From: Alteromonas abrolhosensis
Lineage (GTDB): Bacteria > Pseudomonadota > Gammaproteobacteria > Enterobacterales > Alteromonadaceae
Direction of reading: 5' to 3'
DNA: 64,000 nt
Assembly (NCBI RefSeq): GCF_001953635.1
Contig: NZ_MEJH01000003.1
Span: 186,001 to 250,000 of the forward strand
Below the pieces are notes generated by a model. It saw only the letters and a program-made list of their open reading frames with translations, made no database searches and was not told where the DNA came from. Below, in pieces: positions 17,364-26,341 of this stretch. Each line of letters opens with the position of its first letter. Positions within the stretch are counted from its first letter, which is position 1. Made by a program: the position numbers and the translations under genes.

Positions 17364-19961
17364 GTGACAATCGATTTTATGAGTGAAGATTTCACCATGC
17401 CAGAATGGCTTAGCAGCTATATCAATTCGAGCACTGCTGCGGATGAGAGCAAACGTCTGCTCAATACGTTATTTTCTCGTTTGTCAGGCCTTAACAGTGA
17501 CGAGGTCTCCTTTAGAGCAAATGAAATTCGTCGACTAATGCGAAACAGTGGTTTTGCAGATATTGACGAACGCCAAAATTGGCAGCTAGACCCCTTGCCG
17601 ATGCTTATTTCAAGCCAAGATTGGGATGTAATCAGTCGCGGTATTGAACAGCGAGTCTTACTGCTTAATAAAGTGCTTTTAGACTTAAACACAGACAGGC
17701 AAACACTAACTAGCGGTGTTTTCTCCACCGGCCATTTAATGCGTCATCCCTACTATCTTGCCGAAAGTCACACACTTACCTCGTTGAATAACGGGCTATT
17801 CTTAAGTGCGTTCGACATTGCCCAAGATGTAAACGGTGAGTACTTCATGCTAAACGATCACTGCCAGTTCCCTCGCGGTCTTGGACTGCTGCTGGAAAAC
17901 AGGATTGTGGCAAGAAGGGTGATGAGTGAGGAGTTTGCAGAATGTGGTGTGCAGCGAATAGCAGGCTTTTTCGAGCAGCTTCAGCATGCTATTGACCAAG
18001 AAACCGCGGCGATTAATGACCCGCGCATTGTCATTTTGTGCAGAGGTCCAGACGATCAGTATTATTCTGAGCAGGCATATCTTGCCACTTACATGGGCTA
18101 CACGCTGGTGCGAAGTGCTGACTTAACGGTGAGGAAAGGACAAGTTTGGCTTAAAGCTTTAGACGGGTTGCGAAAAGTTGACGTAATTTTGCGTTGGATT
18201 GAAGACAGGTTTTTAGATTCACTGGAACAAGTTGACTATTCAGCTTTCGGAATCCCGGGTCTAATTCACGCAGTCCGTACTCAAAACGTGGTTTTGCTCA
18301 ACCCGTTGGGCAATGGGGCTATTCAAATTCCTGCGATCAAAAACAATTTACATCGGGCCGCCGAGTTTTTTAATGGTGAACCTTTACTGCTTCGCCAGCA
18401 AGAAACCTTTCCTGCAGACAGCATTATGCAAAGCGATTGGCCTGGGTTTGAGTTGATGAGCTATGTCGACCCCGAACTCAAACTAGACGGTGATAAAGAC
18501 GCTGACACCATCGCAAATACACTTCAAACGGTCGCATTACCCGACCTATTTTGGCGCAAAAAAGTAGAACTTTCACATACGCCGTTTTGGCACGATGCAG
18601 GGCTGGTAAGTAAACCCGTGATCATGCGTTGCTATGCGTTATATTCACAAGGGCAGGTTTTTATTCTCCCTTCAGCCATGTGTTTTACGCCCAAGGCGGC
18701 GCGCATCGATGGCAAAACCGAAATAAAAGATACGTGGGTAGAAACCATTGGCCCGCCTCAAGAGCGTGTGCCTTCTATTCCAAAATCACTTCAATCAGAT
18801 GCAGATCTGGCGTTAGTTGAAGGGTTACTGCCTAGCAGAACGGCAGAAAATCTATTTTGGTTGGGCTGCGCGGTAGAGCGCAGTGAAAACGTGATCCGGT
18901 TGGTTAGGGTATTTATAGACAAATTTACTGAGCTTGCCATTTACCCCGATGAGGCGCACAAAAATGCCCTGCTTCGATTTAAAACCGGCTTAGAACAGCA
19001 GGCGTTAATTTACCCTTACCTTACACCAGATACACCAAATTTAGGCGATAGCGAAGTCGGTTTTAAAGAGCTGGTGATATCACTATTGAAAGACAACGCC
19101 TTCGCTGGTGGCCTTTACAGCAGCATTAATATGGTAGTGCAAAGTGCGCTGCAAGTGAGGGAGCTTCTTTCTTATGACAGCTTGCGCATTATTGAAAGCC
19201 TAGAAGAGGAACATCACGAATTTAGCACCATTACCGAGCAGACGCCGACGCACAGATTACAAAGTACGCTGGATAAATTAATTGGGCTTACCATGGCATT
19301 TAACGGCTCTATTCAAGACAGCCTGTCTAAGAGTAATGGCGCGTTTATGATAGAAATTGGTCGTCGGTTAGAGCGCAGCAAACAGCTTGTATCTATGGTG
19401 CAAAATTTGCTGCAATTTCCGCTTCCTGAAGCTGAGCAACAAAACGTGCTGGAAATCGTGTTGGTGGCGCAAGTGAGCGCGATTACACATAGGCGCCGAT
19501 ACCGTGCATTCCAAAGTATCGAAACGGGATTAGAGCTTTTGCTTCTGGATGCCGAATATCCACGCTCATTAGCCCATCAAATTCAAAAAATAACCGAGCT
19601 TTGCGAAAGTTTACCGGTAAGTGCCAAGCCCGGCTTTTTAAGTACCACAGAGAAAATTCTGTTGCAGTTAAAAGCAAGCTTCGCGCTGGCAGACAGACAG
19701 ACCTTGAACATCAACACAAACCAGACACCATCGGGTTTAGTGTCTTTGCTAAAAAGCGTGACATCACAACTTCAGAAGTTCAGTGAAATGATGCAAACCC
19801 AGTACTTTAGCCACACTAAGCCTGCGTCACAGCTGCATTGGTCTGGCATTGGCACCGCGTCTGTACAGATCGTTGAAAAACCGATAGATGAGAAAGCGAC
19901 AGCTCCGTTAGCCAGTGCGCCTGATGCCAGTAGTCCGAATGAAAGTGAGGTGAAAAAATGA
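17364..19961 (+). CDS. Circularly permuted ATP-grasp fused to alpha-E domain protein
   Basis: The product is about 865 residues. Residues of about 70-475 match the circularly permuted ATP-grasp family (former DUF404/407), with segments such as VNGEYFMLNDHCQFPRGLG and a DVILRWIEDRFLD motif. From about 487 (LLPSRTAENLFWLG) an alpha-E (DUF403) helical domain continues to about 830, followed by a low-complexity Ala/Glu/Lys tail. The same two domains occur as separate genes three and four places downstream, so this is a fused paralog. ATP-grasp enzymes ligate carboxylates to amines via acylphosphates. The start is uncertain: GTG 17364, ATG 17379 or ATG 17397. It begins 5 bases after the previous stop and its own stop overlaps the next start by 4 bases. 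Confidence 0.9.
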   Translation: MTIDFMSEDFTMPEWLSSYINSSTAADESKRLLNTLFSRLSGLNSDEVSFRANEIRRLMRNSGFADIDERQNWQLDPLPMLISSQDWDVISRGIEQRVLLLNKVLLDLNTDRQTLTSGVFSTGHLMRHPYYLAESHTLTSLNNGLFLSAFDIAQDVNGEYFMLNDHCQFPRGLGLLLENRIVARRVMSEEFAECGVQRIAGFFEQLQHAIDQETAAINDPRIVILCRGPDDQYYSEQAYLATYMGYTLVRSADLTVRKGQVWLKALDGLRKVDVILRWIEDRFLDSLEQVDYSAFGIPGLIHAVRTQNVVLLNPLGNGAIQIPAIKNNLHRAAEFFNGEPLLLRQQETFPADSIMQSDWPGFELMSYVDPELKLDGDKDADTIANTLQTVALPDLFWRKKVELSHTPFWHDAGLVSKPVIMRCYALYSQGQVFILPSAMCFTPKAARIDGKTEIKDTWVETIGPPQERVPSIPKSLQSDADLALVEGLLPSRTAENLFWLGCAVERSENVIRLVRVFIDKFTELAIYPDEAHKNALLRFKTGLEQQALIYPYLTPDTPNLGDSEVGFKELVISLLKDNAFAGGLYSSINMVVQSALQVRELLSYDSLRIIESLEEEHHEFSTITEQTPTHRLQSTLDKLIGLTMAFNGSIQDSLSKSNGAFMIEIGRRLERSKQLVSMVQNLLQFPLPEAEQQNVLEIVLVAQVSAITHRRRYRAFQSIETGLELLLLDAEYPRSLAHQIQKITELCESLPVSAKPGFLSTTEKILLQLKASFALADRQTLNINTNQTPSGLVSLLKSVTSQLQKFSEMMQTQYFSHTKPASQLHWSGIGTASVQIVEKPIDEKATAPLASAPDASSPNESEVKK

Positions 19962-20836
19962 AGTACACCATTCGTCACGTCACTACTTACAAGTATTCCA
20001 ACAAGGTGAGCCTGACACAAAATCACGCCCGCCTAATACCGCTAAACACCTTCAATCAAAAAAGGATTAGCGCCAGTGTCACTATTGTGCCTGAACCTGA
20101 CTATCAGGCAGAGTTTAGAGACTACTTTGACAACACGGTAACAGTGTTTGAAATACCCACCCTGCATGAAGAAATGCAGGTTATCGCAACCAGTGAGGTA
20201 GAAATTCAAGGTGCGCCGTTACAAGGTTTGTTTGCTCACAATACGCAGTGGGAAAACGTGAGAGATCAAATCCGCTACCCGGTGGATCAGAGCATGTTGG
20301 CAGCACAGTTTTTCAGTATTCCCACCCGCCTTACTCAGGCCAATAAAGCGATTTTAGATTATACCTTGGCGTCGTTTACGCCTAACCGCCCCATTGTGGA
20401 GTCGTGCGACGACTTAATGAACCGCATTTTTAACGATTTTACCTTTGACCCATCCTTTTCGACGATTAATACCCCAGTAAGCCATGTGTTTGAGCACAAG
20501 CGGGGCGTATGTCAGGACTATGCCCACCTAACGCTTACTTGCTTACGCAGTATTGGTTTGGCGGCGCGCTATGTAAGTGGATATATCGAAACGATTCCAC
20601 CACCGGGTCAGGAAAAGCTTACTGGTGCAGACGCCACCCACGCTTGGGTTGCGCTTTTTGTACCGGGCTCTGGTTGGATTGATTACGATCCGACCAACAA
20701 TTTGAAACCCTACGACCAGCACGTTACGTTAGCTGTCGGACGAGATTTTGCAGATATCACACCGCTTAAAGGCATTATGTTTGGTGGTGGAAATCAGGTT
20801 TTAGACGTTTCAGTGGATATGAATCGCGGACAATAA
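19958..20836 (+). CDS. Transglutaminase-like cysteine peptidase family protein
   Basis: The 292-residue cytoplasmic protein has a Bact_transglu_N domain (about residues 1-80) and a transglutaminase core whose triad is intact: Cys185 in RGVCQDYAHL, His228 in THAWVAL, Asp244 in YDPTNN. Its length is typical of the stand-alone family. The ATGA overlap with the fused ATP-grasp/alpha-E gene and the 10-base gap to the next ATP-grasp gene show translational coupling. It may hydrolyse or transfer an amide made by the neighbouring ATP-grasp ligases (inference from the recurring gene association). Unlike the first gene of the operon it has no DUF2126 extension. Confidence 0.93.
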   Translation: MKYTIRHVTTYKYSNKVSLTQNHARLIPLNTFNQKRISASVTIVPEPDYQAEFRDYFDNTVTVFEIPTLHEEMQVIATSEVEIQGAPLQGLFAHNTQWENVRDQIRYPVDQSMLAAQFFSIPTRLTQANKAILDYTLASFTPNRPIVESCDDLMNRIFNDFTFDPSFSTINTPVSHVFEHKRGVCQDYAHLTLTCLRSIGLAARYVSGYIETIPPPGQEKLTGADATHAWVALFVPGSGWIDYDPTNNLKPYDQHVTLAVGRDFADITPLKGIMFGGGNQVLDVSVDMNRGQ

Positions 20837-20846
20837 GGAGCGTAGT

Positions 20847-22322
20847 TTGAGTAGCCAAAAACAAAGTCAGACGATGTCGAAAGCTGTGAGTCTGGAACAC
20901 TGCAATTTTTCCGAGTTTTACGATGAACTGATAGATAAAAATGGAAAACCCCGCCCTCACGGTGCGCCGTTAATGGATTATTTGTCGCAACTAAGTGAAG
21001 AAGAACTTAAGAACGCGCAAGATGCCGCCGAGTTGGTGGTGAAAGAAATGGGTATTACCTTTACGGTTTATGGTGAAGGAAGCTCAATAGACCGTGCGTG
21101 GCCCATTGATATCATTCCTCGTATTATTCCAAATAAAGAATGGCAACGCGTAGAAGAAGGGCTTAAGCAGCGCGTAAAAGCCCTTAATATGTTCATCGAC
21201 GACCTTTATCACGATCAGAAGATTATTAAAGATGGCGTTTTTCCTAAAGCGCTTCTCGACAAGTCCGTGAACTTTCGAAAGCAGTGTGTAGGTGTTTCTC
21301 CGCCAAACGGCATCTGGGCACATATCTGCGGCTCTGATCTAGTGCGTGATAGCGACGGCACGATTTACGTACTGGAAGACAACCTGCGCGTCCCCTCTGG
21401 CGTATCTTACATGTTGGAAAACCGTTCGGTGCTAAAGCGTGTCTTTCCAGACATGTTCGAGAAAATGGATATTCTTCCGGTAAACGACTATCCCTCACAG
21501 CTGTTCGATATGCTGTCGAGTCTATCACCACGTCCTCAGGATAAACCTGAAGTAGTGGTGCTTACACCCGGTATCTACAACTCTGCCTACTTTGAACACT
21601 GCTATCTTGCTCAGGAAATGGGTTGTGAGCTAGTAGAAGGTCGAGACCTAACCGTAGAAAAAGACGACTGCGTCTACATGAAGACGATTAAAGGCCTACG
21701 CAGGGTCGACGTTATCTACCGCCGTATTGACGATATGTTTTTAGACCCAGAAGCATTCAACCCAGATTCGATGCTGGGCGTGCCCGGGCTAATGCGAGCG
21801 TGGAGTAAAGGCAAGGTAACACTGGTTAATGCGCCGGGGGCTGGCGTGGCAGACGATAAAGTGGTGTACACCTATGTACCCGACATGATTCGCTATTATT
21901 TGGATGAAGAAATTAAGCTGCCTAACGTCGAAACCTACCGGTGTTACGAGCCCGAAGACTTCAAATATGTGGAAGCCAACATCGACAAGCTTGTGATCAA
22001 ACCTGCCAATGAGTCGGGAGGCTATGGCTTGCTAATCGGTCCGAAATCAACCAAAAAGCAGCAGCAAGAAACCCTTGCTCAAATAAAAGCGGATCCGAGA
22101 AACTGGATAGCACAGCCAACTTTGAATTTATCTACTGTTCCTACTATCGATGGCAATGTGATTGAAGGGCGACATGTGGATCTTCGACCTTTCATTCTTT
22201 CATCAGGTACTCACACCTACGTAACAACGGGAGGCCTCACCCGGGTTGCCCTTGTTAAAGGTTCCCTCGTGGTCAATTCATCACAAGGCGGTGGTAGTAA
22301 AGATACTTGGATTGTGGATTAG
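20847..22322 (+). CDS. Circularly permuted ATP-grasp protein
   Basis: The 491-residue stand-alone ligase-type enzyme of the CP_ATPgrasp family shows IYVLEDNLRVPSGVSYMLENR and DVIYRRIDDMFLDPEAF, the core blocks of the family. Near the C-terminus are VIKPANESGGYG, an ATP-grasp nucleotide-binding lysine/glycine loop, and a Gly-rich end (SSQGGGSKDTW). The start is TTG at 20847 with a good AAGGAG site 6 bases upstream; an ATG nine codons later has none. It is paired with the adjacent alpha-E gene, whose ribosome site overlaps this stop codon. Predicted activity is ATP-dependent carboxylate-amine ligation; the substrate is unknown. Confidence 0.93.
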   Translation: MSSQKQSQTMSKAVSLEHCNFSEFYDELIDKNGKPRPHGAPLMDYLSQLSEEELKNAQDAAELVVKEMGITFTVYGEGSSIDRAWPIDIIPRIIPNKEWQRVEEGLKQRVKALNMFIDDLYHDQKIIKDGVFPKALLDKSVNFRKQCVGVSPPNGIWAHICGSDLVRDSDGTIYVLEDNLRVPSGVSYMLENRSVLKRVFPDMFEKMDILPVNDYPSQLFDMLSSLSPRPQDKPEVVVLTPGIYNSAYFEHCYLAQEMGCELVEGRDLTVEKDDCVYMKTIKGLRRVDVIYRRIDDMFLDPEAFNPDSMLGVPGLMRAWSKGKVTLVNAPGAGVADDKVVYTYVPDMIRYYLDEEIKLPNVETYRCYEPEDFKYVEANIDKLVIKPANESGGYGLLIGPKSTKKQQQETLAQIKADPRNWIAQPTLNLSTVPTIDGNVIEGRHVDLRPFILSSGTHTYVTTGGLTRVALVKGSLVVNSSQGGGSKDTWIVD

Positions 22323-22333
22323 GAGGGACTGAC

Positions 22334-23254
22334 ATGTTATCACGAGTTGCTGAAACGCTTTATTGGACGGCGCGCTACGTTGAAAGAGCTGAAAACCTCG
22401 CCCGCCTGATTAATGTAAACAACCTCCTGCTGATGGACTTACCCAAAGGGTTTTCGCCAGGCTGGGAGCCATTGCTAGACATAACGGGAAATCGCGAGCC
22501 ATTTGAAGCCATTTATACTGAATACAGCGAGAAGAACGTCGTAAAGTTTCTGACTGTAGACACCCGCAACCCTTCTTCCATATTGAACTCGCTTCAATTT
22601 GCTAGAGATAACGCGCGCACAATCAGAGACGTTATTCCAAGAGAAGTGTGGGAAACGCTGAACGCACTTCACTTATCGGTAAAAGAGAACAGTACAAGCT
22701 TTCTAAGTAAACGCGGGCGCTTTGCAAGTTTAAAGCAGGTAATCAACCAGTGTTTACTGATGTTTGGAACCATGGATGCCAGCATGAGCCACGACGAAGG
22801 CTATTTCTTCTGGCGCTTTGGTGCGGCATTAGAAAGGGCTGATATGACATCAAGGATAATTGATGTTCGCTCTTCTACTCTTACCGAAGACATGAGCGAC
22901 CTGCCTTTTGAAAACATCTTGTGGATGAGTGTACTTCGAAGCCTGAGCGGCTACCAAATGTATCGCCAAAAAATGGGCGTTCGCATACGTCCGGGCGACG
23001 TGTTGTTATTCATGCTACACAGTAAAGAGTTTCCGCGAAGTGTGTTGTTCTGCTTGAACAAATTAAAGAGCTTGTTCCTCAACTTGCCCGACAACGAGGC
23101 AATGATAGAGCGTATTGATCACAGCATTAACGATTTGGAAAAGCAGCCTGTTGCGTCACTTCGAGGTCGGGCTCTGCACAACTACATTGATGAACTACAA
23201 ATTGATTTTGCCGATATTCATCAACAACTAGCTGAACAGTATTTCTTGCATTAG
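22334..23254 (+). CDS. Alpha-E domain-containing protein
   Basis: The protein has 306 residues from the ATG at 22334, which follows an excellent AGGAGG ribosome site that begins one base inside the preceding stop codon; a TTG at 22307 inside the upstream gene is rejected. It is all-helical, beginning MLSRVAETLYWTARYVERAE, the hallmark of the alpha-E (DUF403) family always found with circularly permuted ATP-grasp enzymes. Its biochemical role is unknown; it may form the acceptor-binding half of the ligase, since the two domains are fused in the upstream paralog. It is the last gene of the operon, with a strong terminator about 110 bases downstream. Confidence 0.93.
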   Translation: MLSRVAETLYWTARYVERAENLARLINVNNLLLMDLPKGFSPGWEPLLDITGNREPFEAIYTEYSEKNVVKFLTVDTRNPSSILNSLQFARDNARTIRDVIPREVWETLNALHLSVKENSTSFLSKRGRFASLKQVINQCLLMFGTMDASMSHDEGYFFWRFGAALERADMTSRIIDVRSSTLTEDMSDLPFENILWMSVLRSLSGYQMYRQKMGVRIRPGDVLLFMLHSKEFPRSVLFCLNKLKSLFLNLPDNEAMIERIDHSINDLEKQPVASLRGRALHNYIDELQIDFADIHQQLAEQYFLH

Positions 23255-23360
23255 TAAGCATTCAACGCCAAAAGCTGGGCATATTAAGCGCGAACGCTAA
23301 AAAAATTGGTGTACGGTTTAGGCTTTGTATATTACTCGTCAACACAGAGATTATAAGCAT

Positions 23361-23390
23361 AAAAAAACCCTCGAGTTATCGAGGGTTTTT
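23361..23390. terminator. Bidirectional rho-independent terminator
   Basis: CCCTCGA and TCGAGGG (23368-23385, loop GTTA) form a perfect 7-bp stem flanked by seven A on the left and five T on the right. It serves the alpha-E operon on the plus strand and the YebC-family gene on the minus strand. Confidence 0.92.
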
Positions 23391-23414
23391 AGTATCAATC
23401 TAACGAAAGAACAA

Positions 23415-24137
23415 TTAGTTCGGCGTAATTGCGTTATGGTAAACGTCTTGTACGTCGTCGCAGTCGTTTAGCATGTCCATGAATTTTTCAAACATCGGCA
23501 TGTCTTCTTCGCTTATCTCAGTTTCAGTCTGAGGTATCCAGCTCATTTCTTCTGCAATAAAGCTAATGTCTGGGTAAGCTTCAGTAAGTGCTGTTTTTAC
23601 TTGATAGAATTCAGTGTGCGGTGCGTATACCGTCACTTTGCCGTCTTCAACTTCAACGTCAGTTACGTCTACGTCTGCTTCCATTAGCACTTCTAAGATG
23701 GCGTCTTCGTCGTCACCTTCAAATTGGAAAACAGCTTGGTGATCGAACATGTGCGATACCGCACCCTGTGCGCCAAGTTTTGCGTTGGTTTTAGTGAAGC
23801 AGTTACGTACTTCAGTGATAGTACGGTTTGCATTGTCAGACAAGCAGTCAACAATTACCATGCAGTTACCTGGGCCAAAGCCTTCGTAGCGCATAGGCTG
23901 GAAGTCTTCACCTGCACCGCCAGCGGCTTTATCAATGGCTTTTTCAATAACGTGGCTTGGTACCTGGTCCTTCTTTGCTTTTTCCATTAGGCGGCGAAGC
24001 GAAAGGTTAGTGTCTGGGTCGGCACCACCATTTTTCGCACACACGTAAATTTCTTTACCGTATTTAGAATAAACTTTAGTTTTTTGGCCGGCAGTTTTTG
24101 CCATGGCGTTTTTACGAACTTCGAATGCTCTTCCCAT
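23415..24137 (-). CDS. YebC/PmpR family protein, YeeN-like
   Basis: The 240-residue cytoplasmic protein is of the YebC/TACO1 family, once annotated as transcriptional regulators and more recently linked to translation. The N-terminal segment ([18 protein letters not shown], then [18 protein letters not shown]) matches the YeeN subgroup better than YebC proper, which begins MAGHSKWANI. The central [20 protein letters not shown] block and the acidic C-terminus ([14 protein letters not shown]) are typical. The start is ATG at 24135-24137. No ruvC or aspS neighbour, the usual yebC context, is present, in line with a paralog. It is probably transcribed alone. Confidence 0.9.
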   Translation of the reverse strand: MGRAFEVRKNAMAKTAGQKTKVYSKYGKEIYVCAKNGGADPDTNLSLRRLMEKAKKDQVPSHVIEKAIDKAAGGAGEDFQPMRYEGFGPGNCMVIVDCLSDNANRTITEVRNCFTKTNAKLGAQGAVSHMFDHQAVFQFEGDDEDAILEVLMEADVDVTDVEVEDGKVTVYAPHTEFYQVKTALTEAYPDISFIAEEMSWIPQTETEISEEDMPMFEKFMDMLNDCDDVQDVYHNAITPN

Positions 24138-24471
24138 CTTAAAATTCTCTTTCTCGCAATTTGAAATGCTGCGTTGGGTTTTATCGGGCTACTATTTGCC
24201 TGACCATTGAACCAGGCTGCATCGCTCTGCCTTACTTGGCAGCCTTGCCGAACGCGACGTTTCTATAAATGGTCGAACGCGACAGTGCTGAAAATTGCCA
24301 AGCGAAACATTGCCAAAAATAACGGCTGGCTAAGCGACACAAAAAATTTGGGCGAAATTCTACCTTAATTTTCATGTAATACCAATGTGAACGCCCCTAG
24401 AAAGGCGACAGGTTGGTAGCTTTCACATTTTCATTGAGTTCAAAATGTACTCTGACCCCATATATTTATGC
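24138..24471. other. Intergenic region between YebC-family gene and zapE
   Basis: The 334 bases hold no supported gene. A CGAACGCGAC decamer occurs at 24249 and 24274 (25 bp apart), and a looser variant (CCAAGCGAAAC) follows near 24299. The region should contain the promoter of the minus-strand YebC-family gene and the end of the zapE transcript; no clear terminator is visible. Confidence 0.4.
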
Positions 24472-25569
24472 TTACGGCAAGTGTTCGGTTGCCAGATAAT
24501 CGTGGGACTGCATTTCCTTTAAGCGGCTAAGGCAACGCTTAAATTCAAAGTTAAGTAGTCCTTCAGTATACAAGCTTTCCAGCGCTACTTCTGCCGATAT
24601 GATTAACTTTACATTTCGCTCGTAAAACTCATCTACCATGGCAATAAATCGGCGCGCCACATCGTCATTATGCTGGCCCATTTCCTTAACGTTGGCTAAA
24701 AGAACGGAGTGGTAACAACGGCTTAACTCGATATAGTCGCTCTGGCTACGGGGTCCGCCACACAACGCGTTAAATTCGATCATTAATACGCCGTCAGCGT
24801 TTCTAAGGGTGGCAATCTTGCGGTTATTAACCTCAATGTCTTCGCCTTTAGAACCTTCCTCTGGCGCTAGCTGCGAAAAGTAGCTATGTAAGTTTTCCGT
24901 GGCTTCATCATCAAGGGGATAGTGATAAATTTCAGCTTGCTCTAACGTTCTAAGACGATAATCAATACCACTATCAACATTTACCACACGAGTATTCTGA
25001 TTTAGTAGATCGATGGCAGGTAAGAACCGCGCACGCTGCAATCCGTTTTTATATAAATCGTCAGGTACTATGTTCGAAGTCGCCACCAGCACGATGCCGT
25101 GACCAAATAGCTCTTCCATTAACGTGCCTAAAATCATGGCATCCGTAATATCAGACACAAAAAACTCGTCAAAACATATTACCCGCGCCTCTTTTGCTAA
25201 CTTAGCGGCTACCAGCTTTAGGGGGTCTTGTGCGTTTTTAAGCTGCTTTAGTTCATCGTGTACACGGTACATAAAGCGGTGAAAATGTACGCGCATTTTC
25301 TTTTCGAATGGCAAACAGTCGTAGAATGTATCTACCAAATAGGTTTTGCCTCGCCCTACCCCGCCGTGAAAGTAAATGCCCTGAATGCCAGGCTTTGCGT
25401 GGCCTTTTCCAAACGCTGCTTTTAACTTTACCCGCCACGTCGTTTTCTTTTCAGGCTGGGTAAGTTCATCAAACAAACGTTGAAGTTCTTTTACTGCATT
25501 TTCTTGCGCCGCATCGTAATGAAAGTCAGACGACTGAAGATCTAGCTGATATTTTTCCCATGGCGTCAT
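24472..25569 (-). CDS. zapE: Cell-division AAA+ ATPase ZapE (AFG1 family)
   Basis: The protein has 365 residues from the ATG at 25567-25569 (MTPWEKYQLD); a TTG seven codons upstream is possible but adds nothing conserved. The Walker A motif is GGVGRGKTYL, preceded by QGIYFHGG. Walker B is RVICFDEFFVSD, and the family segment LVATSNIVPDDLYKNGLQR follows. Length and motifs match the AFG1/ZapE family. In E. coli ZapE associates with the Z-ring and affects division under low oxygen or heat. The gene stands divergent from zapG, a conserved arrangement in gammaproteobacteria. Confidence 0.94.
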   Translation of the reverse strand: MTPWEKYQLDLQSSDFHYDAAQENAVKELQRLFDELTQPEKKTTWRVKLKAAFGKGHAKPGIQGIYFHGGVGRGKTYLVDTFYDCLPFEKKMRVHFHRFMYRVHDELKQLKNAQDPLKLVAAKLAKEARVICFDEFFVSDITDAMILGTLMEELFGHGIVLVATSNIVPDDLYKNGLQRARFLPAIDLLNQNTRVVNVDSGIDYRLRTLEQAEIYHYPLDDEATENLHSYFSQLAPEEGSKGEDIEVNNRKIATLRNADGVLMIEFNALCGGPRSQSDYIELSRCYHSVLLANVKEMGQHNDDVARRFIAMVDEFYERNVKLIISAEVALESLYTEGLLNFEFKRCLSRLKEMQSHDYLATEHLP

Positions 25570-25824
25570 CGCCGAAACCACTCCGTACAAAAGTCAATAG
25601 CGGCGCTTGCTGCACCGACCTGCTTGAATTTCTCAATTATGACCTTAATTTTAATGGAAATCACGGTAGAATCTCACATTGAAATTCGACATACACCGAA
25701 TAAATGTCACGATGTATGCGCTTTTCGGGTTCGACCTTGCTATATTCAGCGTATGGTCGAAAGCAGCTTTTAGATCGTAGAAGTAAAGGTCGGCTGCAAG
25801 ATGTAGATTGATTCGGAGAATATA

Positions 25825-26259
25825 ATGGAATTGTTAGTATCTCTTGCTTTGTTAGTAGTTGGGTTAATTATTGGCTTTTTCGCAGGTCGCTTTTTTCAAC
25901 AAAAGCAAGGCGCAGGCAATACTGCACAGACTGAGAAGCAAGTTAAGGAGATCCTCGCACAGCAGGCACAACACCACATTCATCAAACTCGTCAAAGCTT
26001 AGAGAGCATTGAAAGCCAGTGCGAAACCTTAAAGCAACAAATTGAAGAGTATGAATTGCTGCTTGAGCAAGGCAGCGATGATGACAGCAAAGTTCCTTTT
26101 TATGGGGAACAAGCAACTACGTATTTACGTAACAACCTAAAAGGGTCTGACAAATCGAGAGTTCAGCGTGTATCTGACACACAGCCAAGAGACTTCGCAA
26201 ACTCAGGTTCTGGGCTGTTCGTCGGCGGATCTGATAAGAATACCGCAGAAAAACAGTAA
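25825..26259 (+). CDS. zapG: Division/envelope protein ZapG (YhcB, DUF1043)
   Basis: The 144-residue inner-membrane protein has a single N-terminal transmembrane helix (about residues 3-22, LVSLALLVVGLIIGFFAG). A coiled-coil segment follows (about 35-90, rich in Gln/Glu), then a disordered tail. This is the DUF1043/YhcB layout. The start ATG has GGAG 6 bases upstream. YhcB/ZapG is linked to coordination of envelope growth and division in E. coli. It lies between divergent zapE and degQ, the usual place. Confidence 0.92.
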   Translation: MELLVSLALLVVGLIIGFFAGRFFQQKQGAGNTAQTEKQVKEILAQQAQHHIHQTRQSLESIESQCETLKQQIEEYELLLEQGSDDDSKVPFYGEQATTYLRNNLKGSDKSRVQRVSDTQPRDFANSGSGLFVGGSDKNTAEKQ

Positions 26260-26341
26260 CATCGGGAACTTTATCACGACCTCGGACTCTTTTAGTGAAA
26301 CCATGCTATGTCGCATATAACATGAAGGAGTGTAAGCGAAC

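Noticed and set aside
23415..24137. Naming the gene yebC
   Set aside because: The N-terminus and neighbours fit the YeeN-type paralog, not YebC proper.
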